Source: Streptomyces sp. MA5143a
GTDB taxonomy: Bacteria; Actinomycetota; Actinomycetes; Streptomycetales; Streptomycetaceae
Assembly: GCF_900290235.1 (NCBI RefSeq)
Contig: NZ_OLMK01000019.1
Span: 1-62,049 of the forward strand
Length of the DNA: 62,049 nt
Direction of reading: 5' to 3'
Under the pieces are notes generated by a model that ran no database searches, was not told where the DNA came from, and saw only the letters and a program-made list of their open reading frames with translations. Shown here in pieces: positions 1-10,077 of the stretch. Position numbers and translations under genes: made by a program. Position 1 is the stretch's first letter. Every line of letters starts with the position of its first letter.

Positions 1-830
1 TCGGCCAGCGCCCGCTCGCCCGCCTGCCGCATCGCGCCCACCGGGGCAGCCTTGCAGCCGGTCATCTGCTCGACCTGGAGAACCGCCTGGTGGACCAGCA
101 GGTCGAGTCCGCTGACCACGGCACCGCCGTACGCGGACCAGCGCGCCGCCAGCTCCGTGGGCCAGGGGTGGTACAGCACGTCGAACAGCGTCGTCGGCCG
201 CTCCGGTACGGCCCCGGACAGGGCGTCCGTGGCCCCGGCCGGCGTCGTGGCGATCACCAGCGGAGCGCTCAGCGCCTGCTCGGCGTCCGCCCAGTCCGCC
301 GTCCGCACCTCGACGTCCAGCCACTCGCCCCACTGCCGCATCTCGGCGGCCCGGGCGTCACTGCGCACGTACGCCACGACCTCACCGGTGCAGATCCGCG
401 CGAGCGCGGCCAGCGCGGACGACGCGGTGGCCCCGGCGCCGAGGATCGCGGCGGACTCGACCTGCTCGATTCCCCGCTCCCGCAGGGCGGCGACCATGCC
501 GGGGATGTCGGTGTTGTCACCGATCCGCCGCCCGTCCTCGCCGAACACCAGCGTGTTGACCGCCTCCACCGATCTCGCCGTCTCGCTGATCTCGTCCAGC
601 AGCGGCATGACGGCCCGCTTCAGCGGCATCGTCAGCGACAGCCCCGCCCACTCCGGCCCGAGCTGCTCGACGAACGCGGGCAGCGCCTCCTCGTCGACCT
701 CGAACCTGTCGTACGTCCAGTCGGTGAGCCCGAGTTCGGCGTAAGCGGCCCGGTGCAGGACGGGAGAGAGCGAGTGAGCGATCGGCGAACCGAGCACGGC
801 GGCACGGTGCTTGCTGGTGGTGCGGCTCAT
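1..830 (-). CDS. aroE: shikimate dehydrogenase (3' end off the window)
   Basis: The gene reads from ATG at 830 through 276 codons without a stop and leaves the window at base 1. It should reduce 3-dehydroshikimate to shikimate with NADPH in the chorismate pathway. Residues 14-22 carry the shikimate-binding GSPIAHSLS motif. Residues 66-71 (LTMPLK) contain the predicted catalytic Lys71, and a GDNTD segment follows at about residue 100. AroE proteins are about 270-290 residues long, so only a few C-terminal residues are probably missing. The start overlaps the mltG stop as ATGA, which implies translational coupling. An apparently complete active site makes this a confident call. Confidence 0.93.
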   Translation of the reverse strand, partial: MSRTTSKHRAAVLGSPIAHSLSPVLHRAAYAELGLTDWTYDRFEVDEEALPAFVEQLGPEWAGLSLTMPLKRAVMPLLDEISETARSVEAVNTLVFGEDGRRIGDNTDIPGMVAALRERGIEQVESAAILGAGATASSALAALARICTGEVVAYVRSDARAAEMRQWGEWLDVEVRTADWADAEQALSAPLVIATTPAGATDALSGAVPERPTTLFDVLYHPWPTELAARWSAYGGAVVSGLDLLVHQAVLQVEQMTGCKAAPVGAMRQAGERALA

Positions 831-2656
831 TGTGCGTTCTGCGCTTCCTGGTACTTCCTGCGGTTCCGGTTGTGCTCTTCGTTGGTCACGGCGAACAACG
901 TCTCGTCCTCGTTGATGGAGACGAAGTAGTACCAGCCACCCTTGGCGGGATCGAGGGCTCCCTCGATCGCCTCGTCACCGGGGTTCCCGATCGGCCCGGG
1001 CGGCAGCCCCTTGATCTTGTACGTGTTGTACGGGTCGTTGATCCGGCGCAGCGAGTCGACCGACCCCGTCGCCAGCTTGGATTCACCGCGCAGGTAGTTC
1101 ACCGTGGAGTCGAAGTCGAGGAGACCGAAGGTCTCCTGGTTGGTCGGCTCAAGGCGGTTGTAGACGACCCGCGCGATCTTCCGGAAGTCCTTCTTGTTGT
1201 TGCCCTCGGCCTGGACCAGGCTCGCCACCGTGACCACCTGGAGCGGACTCTCCAGCTTGAGGCCCTTCGCCTTGCCTTCCAGGTCGAACTGCTCGTACTT
1301 CGCCTTCGCGAGGTCGACCATTTCCTTCAGGACGTCCTTGGGCTTCATCCCCTTGGCCACCGGATAGGTGGACGGGTAGAGGAATCCTTCCAGCGGATCC
1401 TTGATGTCCTTGTTGTCGTTCGCCCACTTGGGAAGCCCGAGCTTCGACCACTCCTTCTCGGCGACGTCGGCGGTGGTGCCCTTCTTGATCCCGAGTTCCT
1501 TGTCGATCAGGACGTAGACCTGGGCGTTCCGGAGACCTTCCTGGACGGTGAAGTTGTTCTGGCTCTTGGGGTCGAGCATCAGGGCGAGGGCACTCTTGGC
1601 GGACATCTCCTTCTTGAGGACGTAGACGCCCACCTGGATCTGCGGCTTCGAGGGATCGTTCGCCAGCGCGGTGGTGAACGCTTCCACGCTTTCGACGACC
1701 CCCGCGTCCTTCAGCTTCTGCCCGATCACCGAGCCGAATTCGCCCTTGTCGACCGTGATCGTGACCGTCTCGTTCGTGCCGGATCCCGCGTAATCGGGAG
1801 CCTCGCCGAAACGGCTTTGGTAGAACTGGTACCCGAAATAGCTGACGCCCGCGAAACCACCGCCGAGGACCACGACGACCACCAGGCAGGCGATGCCGCT
1901 ACGGCGCTTCTTGCCGCCCTTGCCCGACTTCCCGGACTTGCCCCCGCGCCCTTTGCGTTCGCTCCGGCTGCCGCGCTCCTCGGCTTCGTCGTCCTCGTCA
2001 TCCGCGCCACCCGCGCCACCCGCGCCACCCGCGCCACCCGCGCCACCCGCGAAGAACGCGAGCTCGCCCTGGTCCGGTCCGGGGTCCCAGTCGGTGCGCT
2101 CGCCGGCCTGCTGCTCCTCGCGCTCGGGCGCAGCCGGTGCCGTCGGCGCGGGTGCCGGTTCCGCGGCACGACGGGACGGCGGCTCCGGCGGCTGATACGC
2201 GTCGGGCGTGGCGTAGAAGTCCTGCTGACCGCCGCCGTAGGCCGCCGCCTGCTGCTGTCCGTACGGGTCGGAGGGGTCGGGGGTGTAGGCGCCCTGCGCG
2301 TGCGGGTGCGAGCCGTTCGCCCAGCCGCCGTCGGCCTGGCCGTAGTGCTGCTGGTCATGGCCGGGGTACTGCTGCTGGTGCTGGCCGGCGTACTGCTGCT
2401 GTCCCGGGTCGCCGTACTCCTGCTGGTACTGCTGCTGGGCGTAGGCGTCCTGCTGGCCGTTGCCCCAACCACCGTTGCCGTTGCCGTCGGCGTACTGCTG
2501 GTACTGCTGCTGCTCGGGGTAGTGCTGGTGTGGCTGGCCGTCGTAGGGGGCCTGCTGGCCTGCCTGGGCCTGCTGCCCGCCCCATCCGCCGTCCCCGTAC
2601 AACGGGTCGTCCGGATGCCACGGTTCGGAGCCCGGGCCCCGGCCATACTCAGTCAT
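827..2656 (-). CDS. mltG: endolytic murein transglycosylase MltG (YceG-like)
   Basis: This 609-residue protein should cleave nascent peptidoglycan strands at the outer face of the membrane. Residues 20-200 form a Q/Y/G-rich, probably disordered cytoplasmic tail. Residues 203-218 are GGA repeats, followed by an acidic run (219-229) and a basic run (230-252). One membrane span lies at about 254-279, and the YceG domain fills the C-terminal half. The motif ASLVQAEG puts the predicted catalytic Glu at about residue 484. E. coli MltG is about 340 residues, so the tail is a large addition, though extended tails are common in actinobacteria. The gene is coupled to aroE and lies 124 bp downstream of ruvX, probably in the alaS operon. 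Confidence 0.93.
   Translation of the reverse strand: MTEYGRGPGSEPWHPDDPLYGDGGWGGQQAQAGQQAPYDGQPHQHYPEQQQYQQYADGNGNGGWGNGQQDAYAQQQYQQEYGDPGQQQYAGQHQQQYPGHDQQHYGQADGGWANGSHPHAQGAYTPDPSDPYGQQQAAAYGGGQQDFYATPDAYQPPEPPSRRAAEPAPAPTAPAAPEREEQQAGERTDWDPGPDQGELAFFAGGAGGAGGAGGAGGADDEDDEAEERGSRSERKGRGGKSGKSGKGGKKRRSGIACLVVVVVLGGGFAGVSYFGYQFYQSRFGEAPDYAGSGTNETVTITVDKGEFGSVIGQKLKDAGVVESVEAFTTALANDPSKPQIQVGVYVLKKEMSAKSALALMLDPKSQNNFTVQEGLRNAQVYVLIDKELGIKKGTTADVAEKEWSKLGLPKWANDNKDIKDPLEGFLYPSTYPVAKGMKPKDVLKEMVDLAKAKYEQFDLEGKAKGLKLESPLQVVTVASLVQAEGNNKKDFRKIARVVYNRLEPTNQETFGLLDFDSTVNYLRGESKLATGSVDSLRRINDPYNTYKIKGLPPGPIGNPGDEAIEGALDPAKGGWYYFVSINEDETLFAVTNEEHNRNRRKYQEAQNAQ
2002..2051. repeat. 9-bp tandem repeat inside mltG
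   Basis: Five perfect copies of CCGCGCCAC (2002-2046) are followed by a partial copy. On the minus strand they encode consecutive Gly-Gly-Ala units in the cytoplasmic linker of MltG. Each unit is in frame, so slippage would change linker length by three residues without breaking the gene. Confidence 0.9.
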
Positions 2657-2780
2657 CGATCCCCTAGAGCCGCGAGGCGGCGGTCACGCGGGGCCTGTGG
2701 CTCGGCTGTCGTCCCCGCCTCTTTCTGTGCGGTGGCTGTTCGAAGGCCACCGCATCGCGCGGAACGTTACCGTATCGCGA

Positions 2781-3287
2781 TCAGATGACCACTTCGACGC
2801 CCTCGCCCGGAGCTTTGCCTGACATCCGTTCGGATTCCAACGCCTGTTGCAGGATGATCACGGCCGCTGCCTGGTCGATGACCGACCTGCCTTTTTTGGA
2901 TTTCACACCCGAGGCACGCAGCCCTTGACCGGCCGTCACCGTGGTCATCCTCTCGTCGATGAGCCTGACCGGAACGGGCGCGATCATGCGGGCCAACTCC
3001 TGGGCGAAACCCCGTACCTTGACGGCCGCCGGACCCTCTCCGCCTTTCAGAGAGCGTGGCAGCCCGACGATTACTTCGATAGGTACGTATTCGTCGACCA
3101 GTTGTCTCAATCGCCTCTGTGCCGCCGGGACATCGCGTCCGGGAACCGTCTCGACGGGGGTGGCGAGGATCCCGTCGGGGTCGCAGGAGGCGACCCCGAT
3201 ACGGGCGTCCCCGACGTCGATCGCGAGGCGACGGCCGCGGCGCAGGGCCGGGCCGTCACCTTCGCTCGTGTGATCCGTGGTGCTCAC
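2781..3287 (-). CDS. ruvX: YqgF/RuvX family pre-16S rRNA nuclease
   Basis: This 168-residue protein has the RNase H-like fold of the YqgF family, which matures the 5' end of 16S rRNA. The N-terminal [13 protein letters not shown] motif holds the first acidic residue. GLPRSLKG and [10 protein letters not shown] carry the other conserved segments, and [10 protein letters not shown] lies near the C terminus. The length is normal for the family. Translation starts at GTG 3287, which overlaps the alaS stop as GTGA, so expression is coupled to alaS, as is often seen in actinobacteria. Confidence 0.93.
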   Translation of the reverse strand: MSTTDHTSEGDGPALRRGRRLAIDVGDARIGVASCDPDGILATPVETVPGRDVPAAQRRLRQLVDEYVPIEVIVGLPRSLKGGEGPAAVKVRGFAQELARMIAPVPVRLIDERMTTVTAGQGLRASGVKSKKGRSVIDQAAAVIILQQALESERMSGKAPGEGVEVVI

Positions 3288-5956
3288 TTGGCCGTCTCGG
3301 CGACCAGGCGCTCCACCGCGTCCACGGCCTCACCGATGGCGGCCGGGTTCTGGCCGCCGCCCTGGGCGACGTCCGGCTTGCCGCCGCCACCGCCGCCGAG
3401 GGTCTTGGCGGCCGTGCGGACCAGGTCGCCGGCCTTCAGACCCCGCTCACGGGCGGCCTCGTTGGTGGCGATGACCGTCAGCGGCTTGCCGTTCGCCGTG
3501 GTGAACAGGGCGACCACGGCGGCCCGACCGCCCTGGATGCGTCCGCGCACGTCGAGCACCAGCTTGCGGAGATCGTCGGCGGTCGTGCCGTCCGGGACCT
3601 GACCGGTCACCAGCGCGACACCGCGAACGTCCTTGGCGGACTCGGCGAGCCCGGCGGCGGCCTGCAGCACCTTCTCGGCGCGGAACTTCTCGATCTCCTT
3701 CTCGGCGTCCTTCAGCTTGCCGAGCATGGCGGAGACCTTCTCCGGGAGCTCCTCCGGACGGCCCTTGATCAGCTCCTGGAGCTGGGCGACGACCGTGTGC
3801 TCGCGGGCGAGGAAGTTGTAGGCGTCGACACCGACGAGGGCCTCGATACGGCGCACACCGGAACCGATCGAGGACTCGCCCAGCAGCTTGACCAGGCCGA
3901 GCTGAGAGGTGTTGTGCACGTGCGTGCCGCCGCACAGCTCCTTGGAGAAGTCGCCGATGGTCACGACGCGCACGCGCTCGCCGTACTTCTCGCCGAACTC
4001 GGCGATGGCGCCCTGCTTCTTGGCCTCGTCGATGCCCATGACATCGGCGCGCACGTCGAGATCGCGGGCCAGCACCTCGTTGATCTTCTGCTCGACATCG
4101 GTCATCACGGCCGTCGGTACGGCGGACGGGGAACCGAAGTCGAAGCGGAAGCGGCCGGGCTGGTTCTCGGAACCGGCCTGGGCGGCCGTCGGGCCGAGGG
4201 CGTCGCGCAGGGCCTGGTGGGTGAGGTGGGTGGCGGAGTGGGCGCGGGCGATGGCCGTGCGGCGGCGGGCATCGATGGAGGCCTGGGCCTTGGCGCCGAC
4301 GGTCACCTCGCCGACCTGGACGACGCCCTTGTGGACGTAGACACCCGGGACCGGCTTCTGGCAGTCGCGGATCTCGACGACGGCACCGGAGTCGATCCTG
4401 ATCCGGCCGGTGTCGCCGATCTGGCCGCCGCCCTCGGCGTAGAACGGGGTGCGGTCGAGGACGATCTCGACCTCGTCGCCCTCGGTGGCGGCGGGCGAGG
4501 AGACACCGTCGACGAGGATGCCGACGACCGTGGACTCGCCCTGGGTGCTGTCGTAGCCGATGAATTCGGTCTCGCCGGCGTTGTCGGCGATCTCGCGGTA
4601 GGCGCCGAGGTCGGCGTGGCCGGTCTTCTTGGCCTTGGCGTCGGCCTTGGCGCGGTCCCGCTGCTCCTTCATCAGGCGGCGGAAGCCGTCCTCGTCCACG
4701 GACAGGCCCTGCTCGGCGGCCATCTCCAGGGTGAGGTCGATCGGGAAGCCCCAGGTGTCGTGGAGCAGGAACGCCTTGTCGCCGGAGAGGACCTGGCCGC
4801 CGGCCTGCTTGGTCTCGGTGACGGCGGTGTCGAGGATGTTGGTGCCGCCCTTGAGGGCCTTGAGGAAGGCGGCCTCCTCGGCGAGGGCCACCGTCTCGAT
4901 GCGCTTGCGGTCGGTGACGAGCTCCGGGTACTGCTGGCCCATCATGCCGATGACGACGTCGATGAGGTCCTGGACGACCGGGCCGGTGGCGCCGAGGAGA
5001 CGCATGTTGCGGATGGCGCGGCGCATGATGCGGCGCAGGACGTAGCCACGGCCCTCGTTGCCGGGGGTGACGCCGTCACCGATGAGCATCACGGCGGTGC
5101 GGATGTGGTCGGTGACCACGCGCAGGGAGACGTCGGAGTCCTTGGCGTCGCCGTAGCGGACGCCGGTGAGCTCGGTGGCCTTGTCGATGACGGCCATGGA
5201 GGTGTCGATCTCGTACATGTTCTGCACGCCCTGCAGAATCATGGCGAGGCGCTCCAGGCCGAGGCCCGTGTCGATGTTCTTGCTGGGCAGCTCGCCGAGG
5301 ATCTCGAAGTCCTCCTTCGAGGTGCCCTCGCCGCGCTCGTACTGCATGAAGACCAGGTTCCAGATCTCCACGTACCGCTCGTCGTTGACGGCCGGGCCGC
5401 CCTCGACGCCGAACTCGGGGCCGCGGTCGTAGTTGATCTCGGAGCACGGGCCGCACGGGCCGGGGACGCCCATGGACCAGTAGTTGTCCTTCATGCCGAG
5501 GCGCTGGATGCGCTCCTTGGGCACGCCGATCTGCTCGTGCCAGATGCGCTCGGCCTCGTCGTCGTCCTTGTAGACGGTGATCCAGAGCTTCTCCGGCTCC
5601 AGGCCGTAACCACCCTTGTCCTGGGGGCTGGTGAGCAGCTCCCAGGCGTGCTTGATGGCGCCTTCCTTGAAGTAGTCGCCGAAGGAGAAGTTGCCGCACA
5701 TCTGGAAGAACGTGCCGTGCCGGGTGGTCTTGCCGACCTCTTCGATGTCCGGCGTACGGACGCACTTCTGCACGCTGGTGGCGCGGGCGAAGGGGGGCTT
5801 GACCTCACCGAGGAAGTACGGCTTGAAGGGGACCATGCCCGCGTTGACCAGGAGCAGAGTCGGGTCGTCCGCGATGAGCGACGCCGAAGGGACAACGGTG
5901 TGACCGCGCTCCTCGAAGAAGCTCAACCAGCGGCGACGAATCTCGGCCGACTCCAT
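3284..5956 (-). CDS. alaS: alanyl-tRNA synthetase
   Basis: This 890-residue class II synthetase attaches alanine to tRNA-Ala in the cytoplasm. Motif 1 and the catalytic core lie in the first 450 residues, with the [12 protein letters not shown] segment near residue 80. The editing domain shows the zinc-binding [11 protein letters not shown] and CGGTHVHNT motifs. The C-terminal oligomerisation region ends in a Gly-rich [15 protein letters not shown] segment. Length and domain order are standard. The ATG start overlaps the preceding small gene's stop by one base (TGATG), and the stop overlaps ruvX. No T-box-like leader was seen, as expected for a gene inside an operon. Confidence 0.98.
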   Translation of the reverse strand: MESAEIRRRWLSFFEERGHTVVPSASLIADDPTLLLVNAGMVPFKPYFLGEVKPPFARATSVQKCVRTPDIEEVGKTTRHGTFFQMCGNFSFGDYFKEGAIKHAWELLTSPQDKGGYGLEPEKLWITVYKDDDEAERIWHEQIGVPKERIQRLGMKDNYWSMGVPGPCGPCSEINYDRGPEFGVEGGPAVNDERYVEIWNLVFMQYERGEGTSKEDFEILGELPSKNIDTGLGLERLAMILQGVQNMYEIDTSMAVIDKATELTGVRYGDAKDSDVSLRVVTDHIRTAVMLIGDGVTPGNEGRGYVLRRIMRRAIRNMRLLGATGPVVQDLIDVVIGMMGQQYPELVTDRKRIETVALAEEAAFLKALKGGTNILDTAVTETKQAGGQVLSGDKAFLLHDTWGFPIDLTLEMAAEQGLSVDEDGFRRLMKEQRDRAKADAKAKKTGHADLGAYREIADNAGETEFIGYDSTQGESTVVGILVDGVSSPAATEGDEVEIVLDRTPFYAEGGGQIGDTGRIRIDSGAVVEIRDCQKPVPGVYVHKGVVQVGEVTVGAKAQASIDARRRTAIARAHSATHLTHQALRDALGPTAAQAGSENQPGRFRFDFGSPSAVPTAVMTDVEQKINEVLARDLDVRADVMGIDEAKKQGAIAEFGEKYGERVRVVTIGDFSKELCGGTHVHNTSQLGLVKLLGESSIGSGVRRIEALVGVDAYNFLAREHTVVAQLQELIKGRPEELPEKVSAMLGKLKDAEKEIEKFRAEKVLQAAAGLAESAKDVRGVALVTGQVPDGTTADDLRKLVLDVRGRIQGGRAAVVALFTTANGKPLTVIATNEAARERGLKAGDLVRTAAKTLGGGGGGKPDVAQGGGQNPAAIGEAVDAVERLVAETAK

Positions 5957-6330
5957 CAGTGGTCCTCATTCCGGTTGTACGGGTACGACGAGTTGTCGAC
6001 GTACCTCGGATTCCTGCTGTACTTCGGGGTGTTGCTGTTCTCGATGGCGACGACGCGCCGGGGGGCCGGGAGTTCCGGAAGGCGATCGGGGTTGGCCTCG
6101 ATACCGAGGGCCTCGCCCAGTTCGGCCTCCCGCTGGGCCATGTTGTCGCGGACGTCGAGCGCGAAGCCGACCGCCCGGTCCTTGAGCTTGTGGCCCGCCT
6201 CGATCGCCTTGTTCGCCGCCTGGGTGGCGAGGTGTTCGGGCGTGAGCTGCTTCAGCTTGCGGTTGACCTTGGTGGTCGCCCACACTCCGGCGGCGACACC
6301 GGTGGTGAACCAGAACGTACGGCGGAACAT
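5956..6330 (-). CDS. DUF6167-type small membrane-associated protein
   Basis: This is a 124-residue protein of unknown function. I chose ATG 6330 (MFRRTFWF) because it follows a GAAGGA ribosome site and begins a hydrophobic segment (residues about 5-20). An upstream in-frame start would overlap the previous gene by more. The rest is a helical, charged region ([30 protein letters not shown], given here in outline only) and a polar tail. It sits between a DUF948 protein and alaS, joined by TGATG. Such proteins are conserved next to alaS in Streptomyces. The context suggests co-expression but does not reveal a role. Confidence 0.8.
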   Translation of the reverse strand: MFRRTFWFTTGVAAGVWATTKVNRKLKQLTPEHLATQAANKAIEAGHKLKDRAVGFALDVRDNMAQREAELGEALGIEANPDRLPELPAPRRVVAIENSNTPKYSRNPRYVDNSSYPYNRNEDH

Positions 6331-6337
6331 CGCTCGG

Positions 6338-6784
6338 TCAGTCCTTCTTTCCACGGGTGCTGCGCTTGCTCCGACGGGCCCCCGGGACCGTGCGGCCCAC
6401 GATCACCGTACGCCGCTGGTCCCCGGGCGCCTCGCCCTCGCGGCGGCCGCCGAGGGCCCGGCGCACGCCGTAGCCGAAGGCGGCGACCTTGACGAGGGGG
6501 CCGCCGAAGGTGGAGGCGACGGTGGTGGAGAGCGCCGAGGCGTTCGACGTGACCTCCTGGACGTCGGACGCGATGGCGTCGACCCGGTCGATCTGGGTCT
6601 GCGCGGAGCGGACGGCGGTGGAGGCGTCGGCGAGCAGGGGCACGGCCTGGTCGGTCACGTCCGCGACCAGTTTGGTGGTCGCCTTGAGCGTCTGGGCCAG
6701 CCTCGCCAGCGCGACGGCGAGGAAGGAGACCAGGATCGCCCAGAAGACGGCCACCAGGATCCCGGCCACCTCTCCACCGGACAC
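6338..6784 (-). CDS. DUF948 domain membrane protein
   Basis: This is a protein of about 148 residues. It has one N-terminal membrane span (VAGILVAVFWAILVSFLAVA) followed by a helical extracytoplasmic or coiled region typical of DUF948, and a basic C terminus. The function is unknown. The start is uncertain. GTG 6784 (VSGGEVAGIL) fits the family's usual beginning and has a GGGTGG stretch upstream, while ATG 6820 would add 12 residues. It is the first gene of the run through DUF6167, alaS and ruvX. Confidence 0.72.
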   Translation of the reverse strand: MSGGEVAGILVAVFWAILVSFLAVALARLAQTLKATTKLVADVTDQAVPLLADASTAVRSAQTQIDRVDAIASDVQEVTSNASALSTTVASTFGGPLVKVAAFGYGVRRALGGRREGEAPGDQRRTVIVGRTVPGARRSKRSTRGKKD

Positions 6785-6896
6785 TGTGTGCCACCCGCTC
6801 CCTGAGACATGCCTGAACATCGAGAAGTCGTGTCCCGAGCCTATCGCGCCGGGACGGTCACTCCGAACCCCATTAACGCCCACCGCAGAAGGCGAG

Positions 6897-6941
6897 AGCC
6901 CGCCGTCCCGCCCGCCGGAAGAGGCGGGAGGACGACGGGCT
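6897..6941 (-). terminator. hairpin downstream of rpsD
   Basis: An imperfect inverted repeat (AGCCCG...CGGGCT outer, CCCGCC...GGCGGG inner) lies just past the rpsD stop. It is a plausible factor-independent terminator without a long T tract, as is usual in Streptomyces. Confidence 0.65.
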
Positions 6942-6973
6942 GACGCGTGGTCCGTACTACGTCCGTCGAAGGA

Positions 6974-7588
6974 TCAACGGGCGTAGTACTCGACGACGAG
7001 CTGCTCGTCGCAGATGACCGGGACTTCCTTGCGGTTGGGCTCGCGGTCCAGGCGGAACGCCAGGGCCTTGAGGTTCACCTGGAGGTAGCGCGGGGTCTCA
7101 CCGTCCGCGGCGAAGCCACCCTCGCGGGCGACCTCGAACAGCGGCTTCTGACGGCTGCGCTCACGGACCATGACGACGTCGTCCGGCTTGACGCGGAAGG
7201 ACGGCTTGTCGACCTTCTGGCCGTTGACCTCGATGTGGCCGTGGACGACCATCTGGCGGGCCTGGTAGATCGTGCGGGCGATGCCCGAACGCAGGACCAG
7301 CGCGTCGAGACGGCGCTCGAGCTCGATGATCAGGGCCTCACCGGTCTTGCCCTGGACCTTGGAGGCACGCTCGTAGGCGCGGACGAGCTGGCGCTCGGAC
7401 ACGTCGTACTGCGCGCGCAGACGCTGCTTCTCGAGCAGACGGACCTTGTAGTCCGAGTTCTGCTTGCGGCCGCGGCCGTGCTCGCCCGGCGGGTAGGGAC
7501 GGGCCTCGAAGTACTTGACGGCCTTCGGGGTCAGCGCGATGCCGAGGGCACGCGACTTCTTGACCTTGGGGCGGGACTGGTTCGCCAC
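6974..7588 (-). CDS. rpsD: 30S ribosomal protein S4
   Basis: The 204-residue protein nucleates 16S rRNA folding and forms part of the mRNA entry and accuracy centre. The GTG start at 7588 follows AAGGAA and gives the exact family length. Longer frames upstream are not supported. The N-terminal half is basic ([11 protein letters not shown]). The S4 RNA-binding domain ([20 protein letters not shown], then [12 protein letters not shown]) follows at about residues 95-155. It is monocistronic here, between two hairpin or spacer regions, as usual for actinobacterial rpsD outside the alpha operon. Confidence 0.97.
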   Translation of the reverse strand: MANQSRPKVKKSRALGIALTPKAVKYFEARPYPPGEHGRGRKQNSDYKVRLLEKQRLRAQYDVSERQLVRAYERASKVQGKTGEALIIELERRLDALVLRSGIARTIYQARQMVVHGHIEVNGQKVDKPSFRVKPDDVVMVRERSRQKPLFEVAREGGFAADGETPRYLQVNLKALAFRLDREPNRKEVPVICDEQLVVEYYAR

Positions 7589-7888
7589 TGTTCTTCCTTT
7601 TCCTGTGTTCGGCTGCCTCAGGGTTACGGGAGGTCGCATCCGCAGCCGGGGATTCCCGTCAAATCCACGAGGGACTTCCGGGCAGCCGCTCCCTGGTCTG
7701 GGCACATACGTGCAGCACACGAACGGCCCACCGACCGGTCCCGGGAATCCGGGTGGTGGTGGGCGGCCCGCGACACCTACGACGGTGCGCGACGCTCCTG
7801 GATCCGAGGATCCGGCTGGATGTCCCGCCTGAGGCGCCGACCGGAGCCGGACACGGGACGCAGCACTGAAGGGCAGTCTACAGGGGGT
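7589..7888. promoter_or_regulatory. 300-bp spacer upstream of rpsD, downstream of rarA
   Basis: No gene is visible. The part nearest 7589 must carry the rpsD promoter and leader. A short inverted repeat (GGATCC-GA-GGATCC, about 7800-7813) lies on the rarA side and could help end the rarA transcript. I could not assign a -10/-35 pair with confidence. Confidence 0.4.
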
Positions 7889-9244
7889 TCATGACTGCTT
7901 ACGACCGAGGCGCTTCCTGGTCCACTCCACGGCGTCCGCGTACCGGGCCTCAGCCCCGTGGCGGGTCGGGGTGTAGTAGGCGCGGTCCTTGAGGGCGTCC
8001 GGCGCGTACTGCTGGGCGGCGATCCCCTCGGGCAGGTCGTGCGGGTACACATATCCCTGGGCGTGGCCGAGCTTGGCCGCGCCCTTGTAGTGGCCGTCCC
8101 GCAGGTGGGGCGGCACCGGGCCGGCCAGCCCCTTGCGGACGTCCTCCAGGGCGGCGCCGATGGCGGTGGTCGCGGCGTTCGACTTGGGGGCGAGGGCCAG
8201 GGCGATGGTGGCGTGGCTGAGGGTGAGCGCCGCCTCCGGGAAGCCGATCATGGCGACGGCCTGGGCGGCGGCGACGGCTATGGACAGGGCGTTCGGGTCG
8301 GCGAGGCCGATGTCCTCGCTGGCGGAGATCATCAGGCGGCGGGCGATGAAGCGGGGGTCCTCGCCGGCCTCGATCATGCGGGCCAGGTAGTGCAGCGCGG
8401 CGTCGACGTCGGAGCCGCGGATGGACTTGATGAGGGCGCTGGCCACGTCGTAGTGCTGGTCGCCGTCGCGGTCGTACTTCACGGCGGCCCGGTCGACGGT
8501 CTCCTCCAGGGTCGTCAGGCCGATCTCCTCCTCCCCCTTGTCGAGGGCGGCGCCGGCCGCGGCCTCCAGGGCGGTCAGGGCGCGCCGGGCGTCGCCGCCG
8601 GCGATGCGCAGGAGGTGGGCCTCGGTGTCCTCGGGGAGGGTGACGGCGCCCTTGAGGCCGCGTTCGTCGGTGAGGGCCCGCTGGAGGAGGCCGCGCACGT
8701 CGTCGTCGGTGAGGGGTTCGAGGGTGAGGAGCAGGGAGCGGGAGAGCAGGGGGGAGATCACCGAGAAGTACGGGTTCTCCGTGGTCGCGGCGATCAGGGT
8801 GACCCAGCGGTTCTCGACGGCCGGGAGGAGGGAGTCCTGCTGGGCCTTGCTGAAGCGGTGGATCTCGTCGAGGAAGAGGACGGTCTCCTTGCCGAAGCCG
8901 CCGGTGGCACGGCGGGCGCCGTCGATGACCGCGCGGACCTCCTTGACGCCGGCGGTGATCGCGGAGAGCTCCACGAAACGCTTGTTGGTGGCCTTGGAGA
9001 CGACGTACGCGAGGGTCGTCTTGCCCGTGCCGGGCGGGCCCCAGAGGATCACCGAGGAGGGCCCGGCGGGTCCGCCGCCGGACTCGCCGACCAGTCTGCG
9101 CAGGGGTGAGCCGGGCTTCAGCAGATGCTGCTGGCCCACGACCTCGTCGAGGGTGCGCGGACGCATCCGCACGGCCAGGGGGCTGGCGGCCGGGTCCTTC
9201 TCCTGGCGTTCTTCGGCGGCGGCGGTGAACAGATCGGGCTCCAC
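7889..9244 (-). CDS. rarA: AAA+ replication-associated recombination protein RarA (MgsA)
   Basis: This 451-residue AAA+ ATPase is a clamp-loader relative that acts at stalled replication forks. The Walker A motif GPPGTGKTT lies near residue 70, Walker [11 protein letters not shown] near 125, and the sensor segment [10 protein letters not shown] near 155. The C-terminal oligomerisation domain contains [12 protein letters not shown] and AIGAALEDV. The length is typical. It begins at GTG 9244. The gene is 48 bp from the VKOR-like gene in the same direction. RarA is sometimes annotated as a generic recombination factor A, but the motifs separate it from RuvB in this same window. Confidence 0.94.
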   Translation of the reverse strand: MEPDLFTAAAEERQEKDPAASPLAVRMRPRTLDEVVGQQHLLKPGSPLRRLVGESGGGPAGPSSVILWGPPGTGKTTLAYVVSKATNKRFVELSAITAGVKEVRAVIDGARRATGGFGKETVLFLDEIHRFSKAQQDSLLPAVENRWVTLIAATTENPYFSVISPLLSRSLLLTLEPLTDDDVRGLLQRALTDERGLKGAVTLPEDTEAHLLRIAGGDARRALTALEAAAGAALDKGEEEIGLTTLEETVDRAAVKYDRDGDQHYDVASALIKSIRGSDVDAALHYLARMIEAGEDPRFIARRLMISASEDIGLADPNALSIAVAAAQAVAMIGFPEAALTLSHATIALALAPKSNAATTAIGAALEDVRKGLAGPVPPHLRDGHYKGAAKLGHAQGYVYPHDLPEGIAAQQYAPDALKDRAYYTPTRHGAEARYADAVEWTRKRLGRKQS

Positions 9245-9292
9245 ACTTCCGGAGCCTACGTCAGAGGTACGACACTCCCCGCCGCGACCGCG

Positions 9293-9940
9293 TCAGGCCC
9301 AGAGGTTGGCGCCCCACCGGGTCAGGATCAGCATGCCGATGACGCCCACGTGGGTGACCGGCAGGACCCAGGTGAACTCGCCGAGGAACCGCTTCAGCCA
9401 GCCGGGGGCGGGCAGGAAGTCGTGGCGGACGTTGAACGAGGTCACGTACCAGAACATGGTGATCGTCGCGACCCAGGCCAGCGAGCACCACAGGCACAGC
9501 GCGTTGATCCGGTACAGGGACTGGAACTGCAGCCAGGTGCAGAAGGCGACGCCGAAGAGGGTGCCGCCGTTGAGGGTCAGCCAGTACCAGCGGGGGAAGC
9601 GGGCGCGGGCGAGCAGGCTCATGCCGACGCAGATGACGATGCCGTAGGCGACGAGGCCGAGCATCGGGTTGGGGAAGCCGAAGACGGAGGCCTGCTTGCT
9701 CTCCATGACGCTGCCGCAGGAGACGACCGGGTTGAGGCTGCACCCGGGCGTGAACGTCTCGCCCGCGACCTTGGCTTCGAGGATCTTGAACTTGTCGATC
9801 GTGATGACCCACGCGGCGAGCAGTCCGGCCGCGCCGGTGAGCACCAGCATGAACGCGAAGGCACGGCCGGCGCCCACCGTGCGCGGGGCGTCGTGGTGTT
9901 CGGGTTCTGTGGAGACGTCCCTGACTGTCGTCTTGCTCAT
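9293..9940 (-). CDS. vitamin K epoxide reductase (VKOR) family membrane protein
   Basis: This 215-residue polytopic protein is likely to reoxidise or partner an extracytoplasmic thiol oxidoreductase. Four or five hydrophobic spans are visible. The quinone-site motif CLWC is followed by SLAWV, and a loop cysteine pair occurs in GCSLNPVVSCGSV. These are the two cysteine pairs expected in VKOR homologues. I used ATG 9940 (MSKTTV). An ATG at 9985 would add 15 residues. No DsbA-type partner is adjacent, although a DsbA-like gene occurs at 54471. Confidence 0.9.
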   Translation of the reverse strand: MSKTTVRDVSTEPEHHDAPRTVGAGRAFAFMLVLTGAAGLLAAWVITIDKFKILEAKVAGETFTPGCSLNPVVSCGSVMESKQASVFGFPNPMLGLVAYGIVICVGMSLLARARFPRWYWLTLNGGTLFGVAFCTWLQFQSLYRINALCLWCSLAWVATITMFWYVTSFNVRHDFLPAPGWLKRFLGEFTWVLPVTHVGVIGMLILTRWGANLWA

Positions 9941-10031
9941 CACGTCGTATCCGTAGGGTCGAAGGGGCCTCTGGGGCACGGTCATTGTGCCGTACACCCT
10001 CGCGCGTCCACCGTTCGCTGGACATAAATGT

Positions 10032-10064
10032 CGCCCCCGTCGCCCTGATCGGGCGACGGGGGCG
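10032..10064 (-). terminator. hisS terminator hairpin
   Basis: A perfect 14-bp stem (CGCCCCCGTCGCCC / GGGCGACGGGGGCG) with a 5-nt loop lies 14 bp past the hisS stop. Confidence 0.85.
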
Positions 10065-10077
10065 GCATCGGCTTGAC

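Noticed and set aside
3119..6805. Very long open frame on the strand opposite alaS
   Set aside because: It is antisense to an intact alaS with all its motifs. Long antisense frames are expected in about 70% GC DNA with strong third-position bias. It has no ribosome site or recognisable family.
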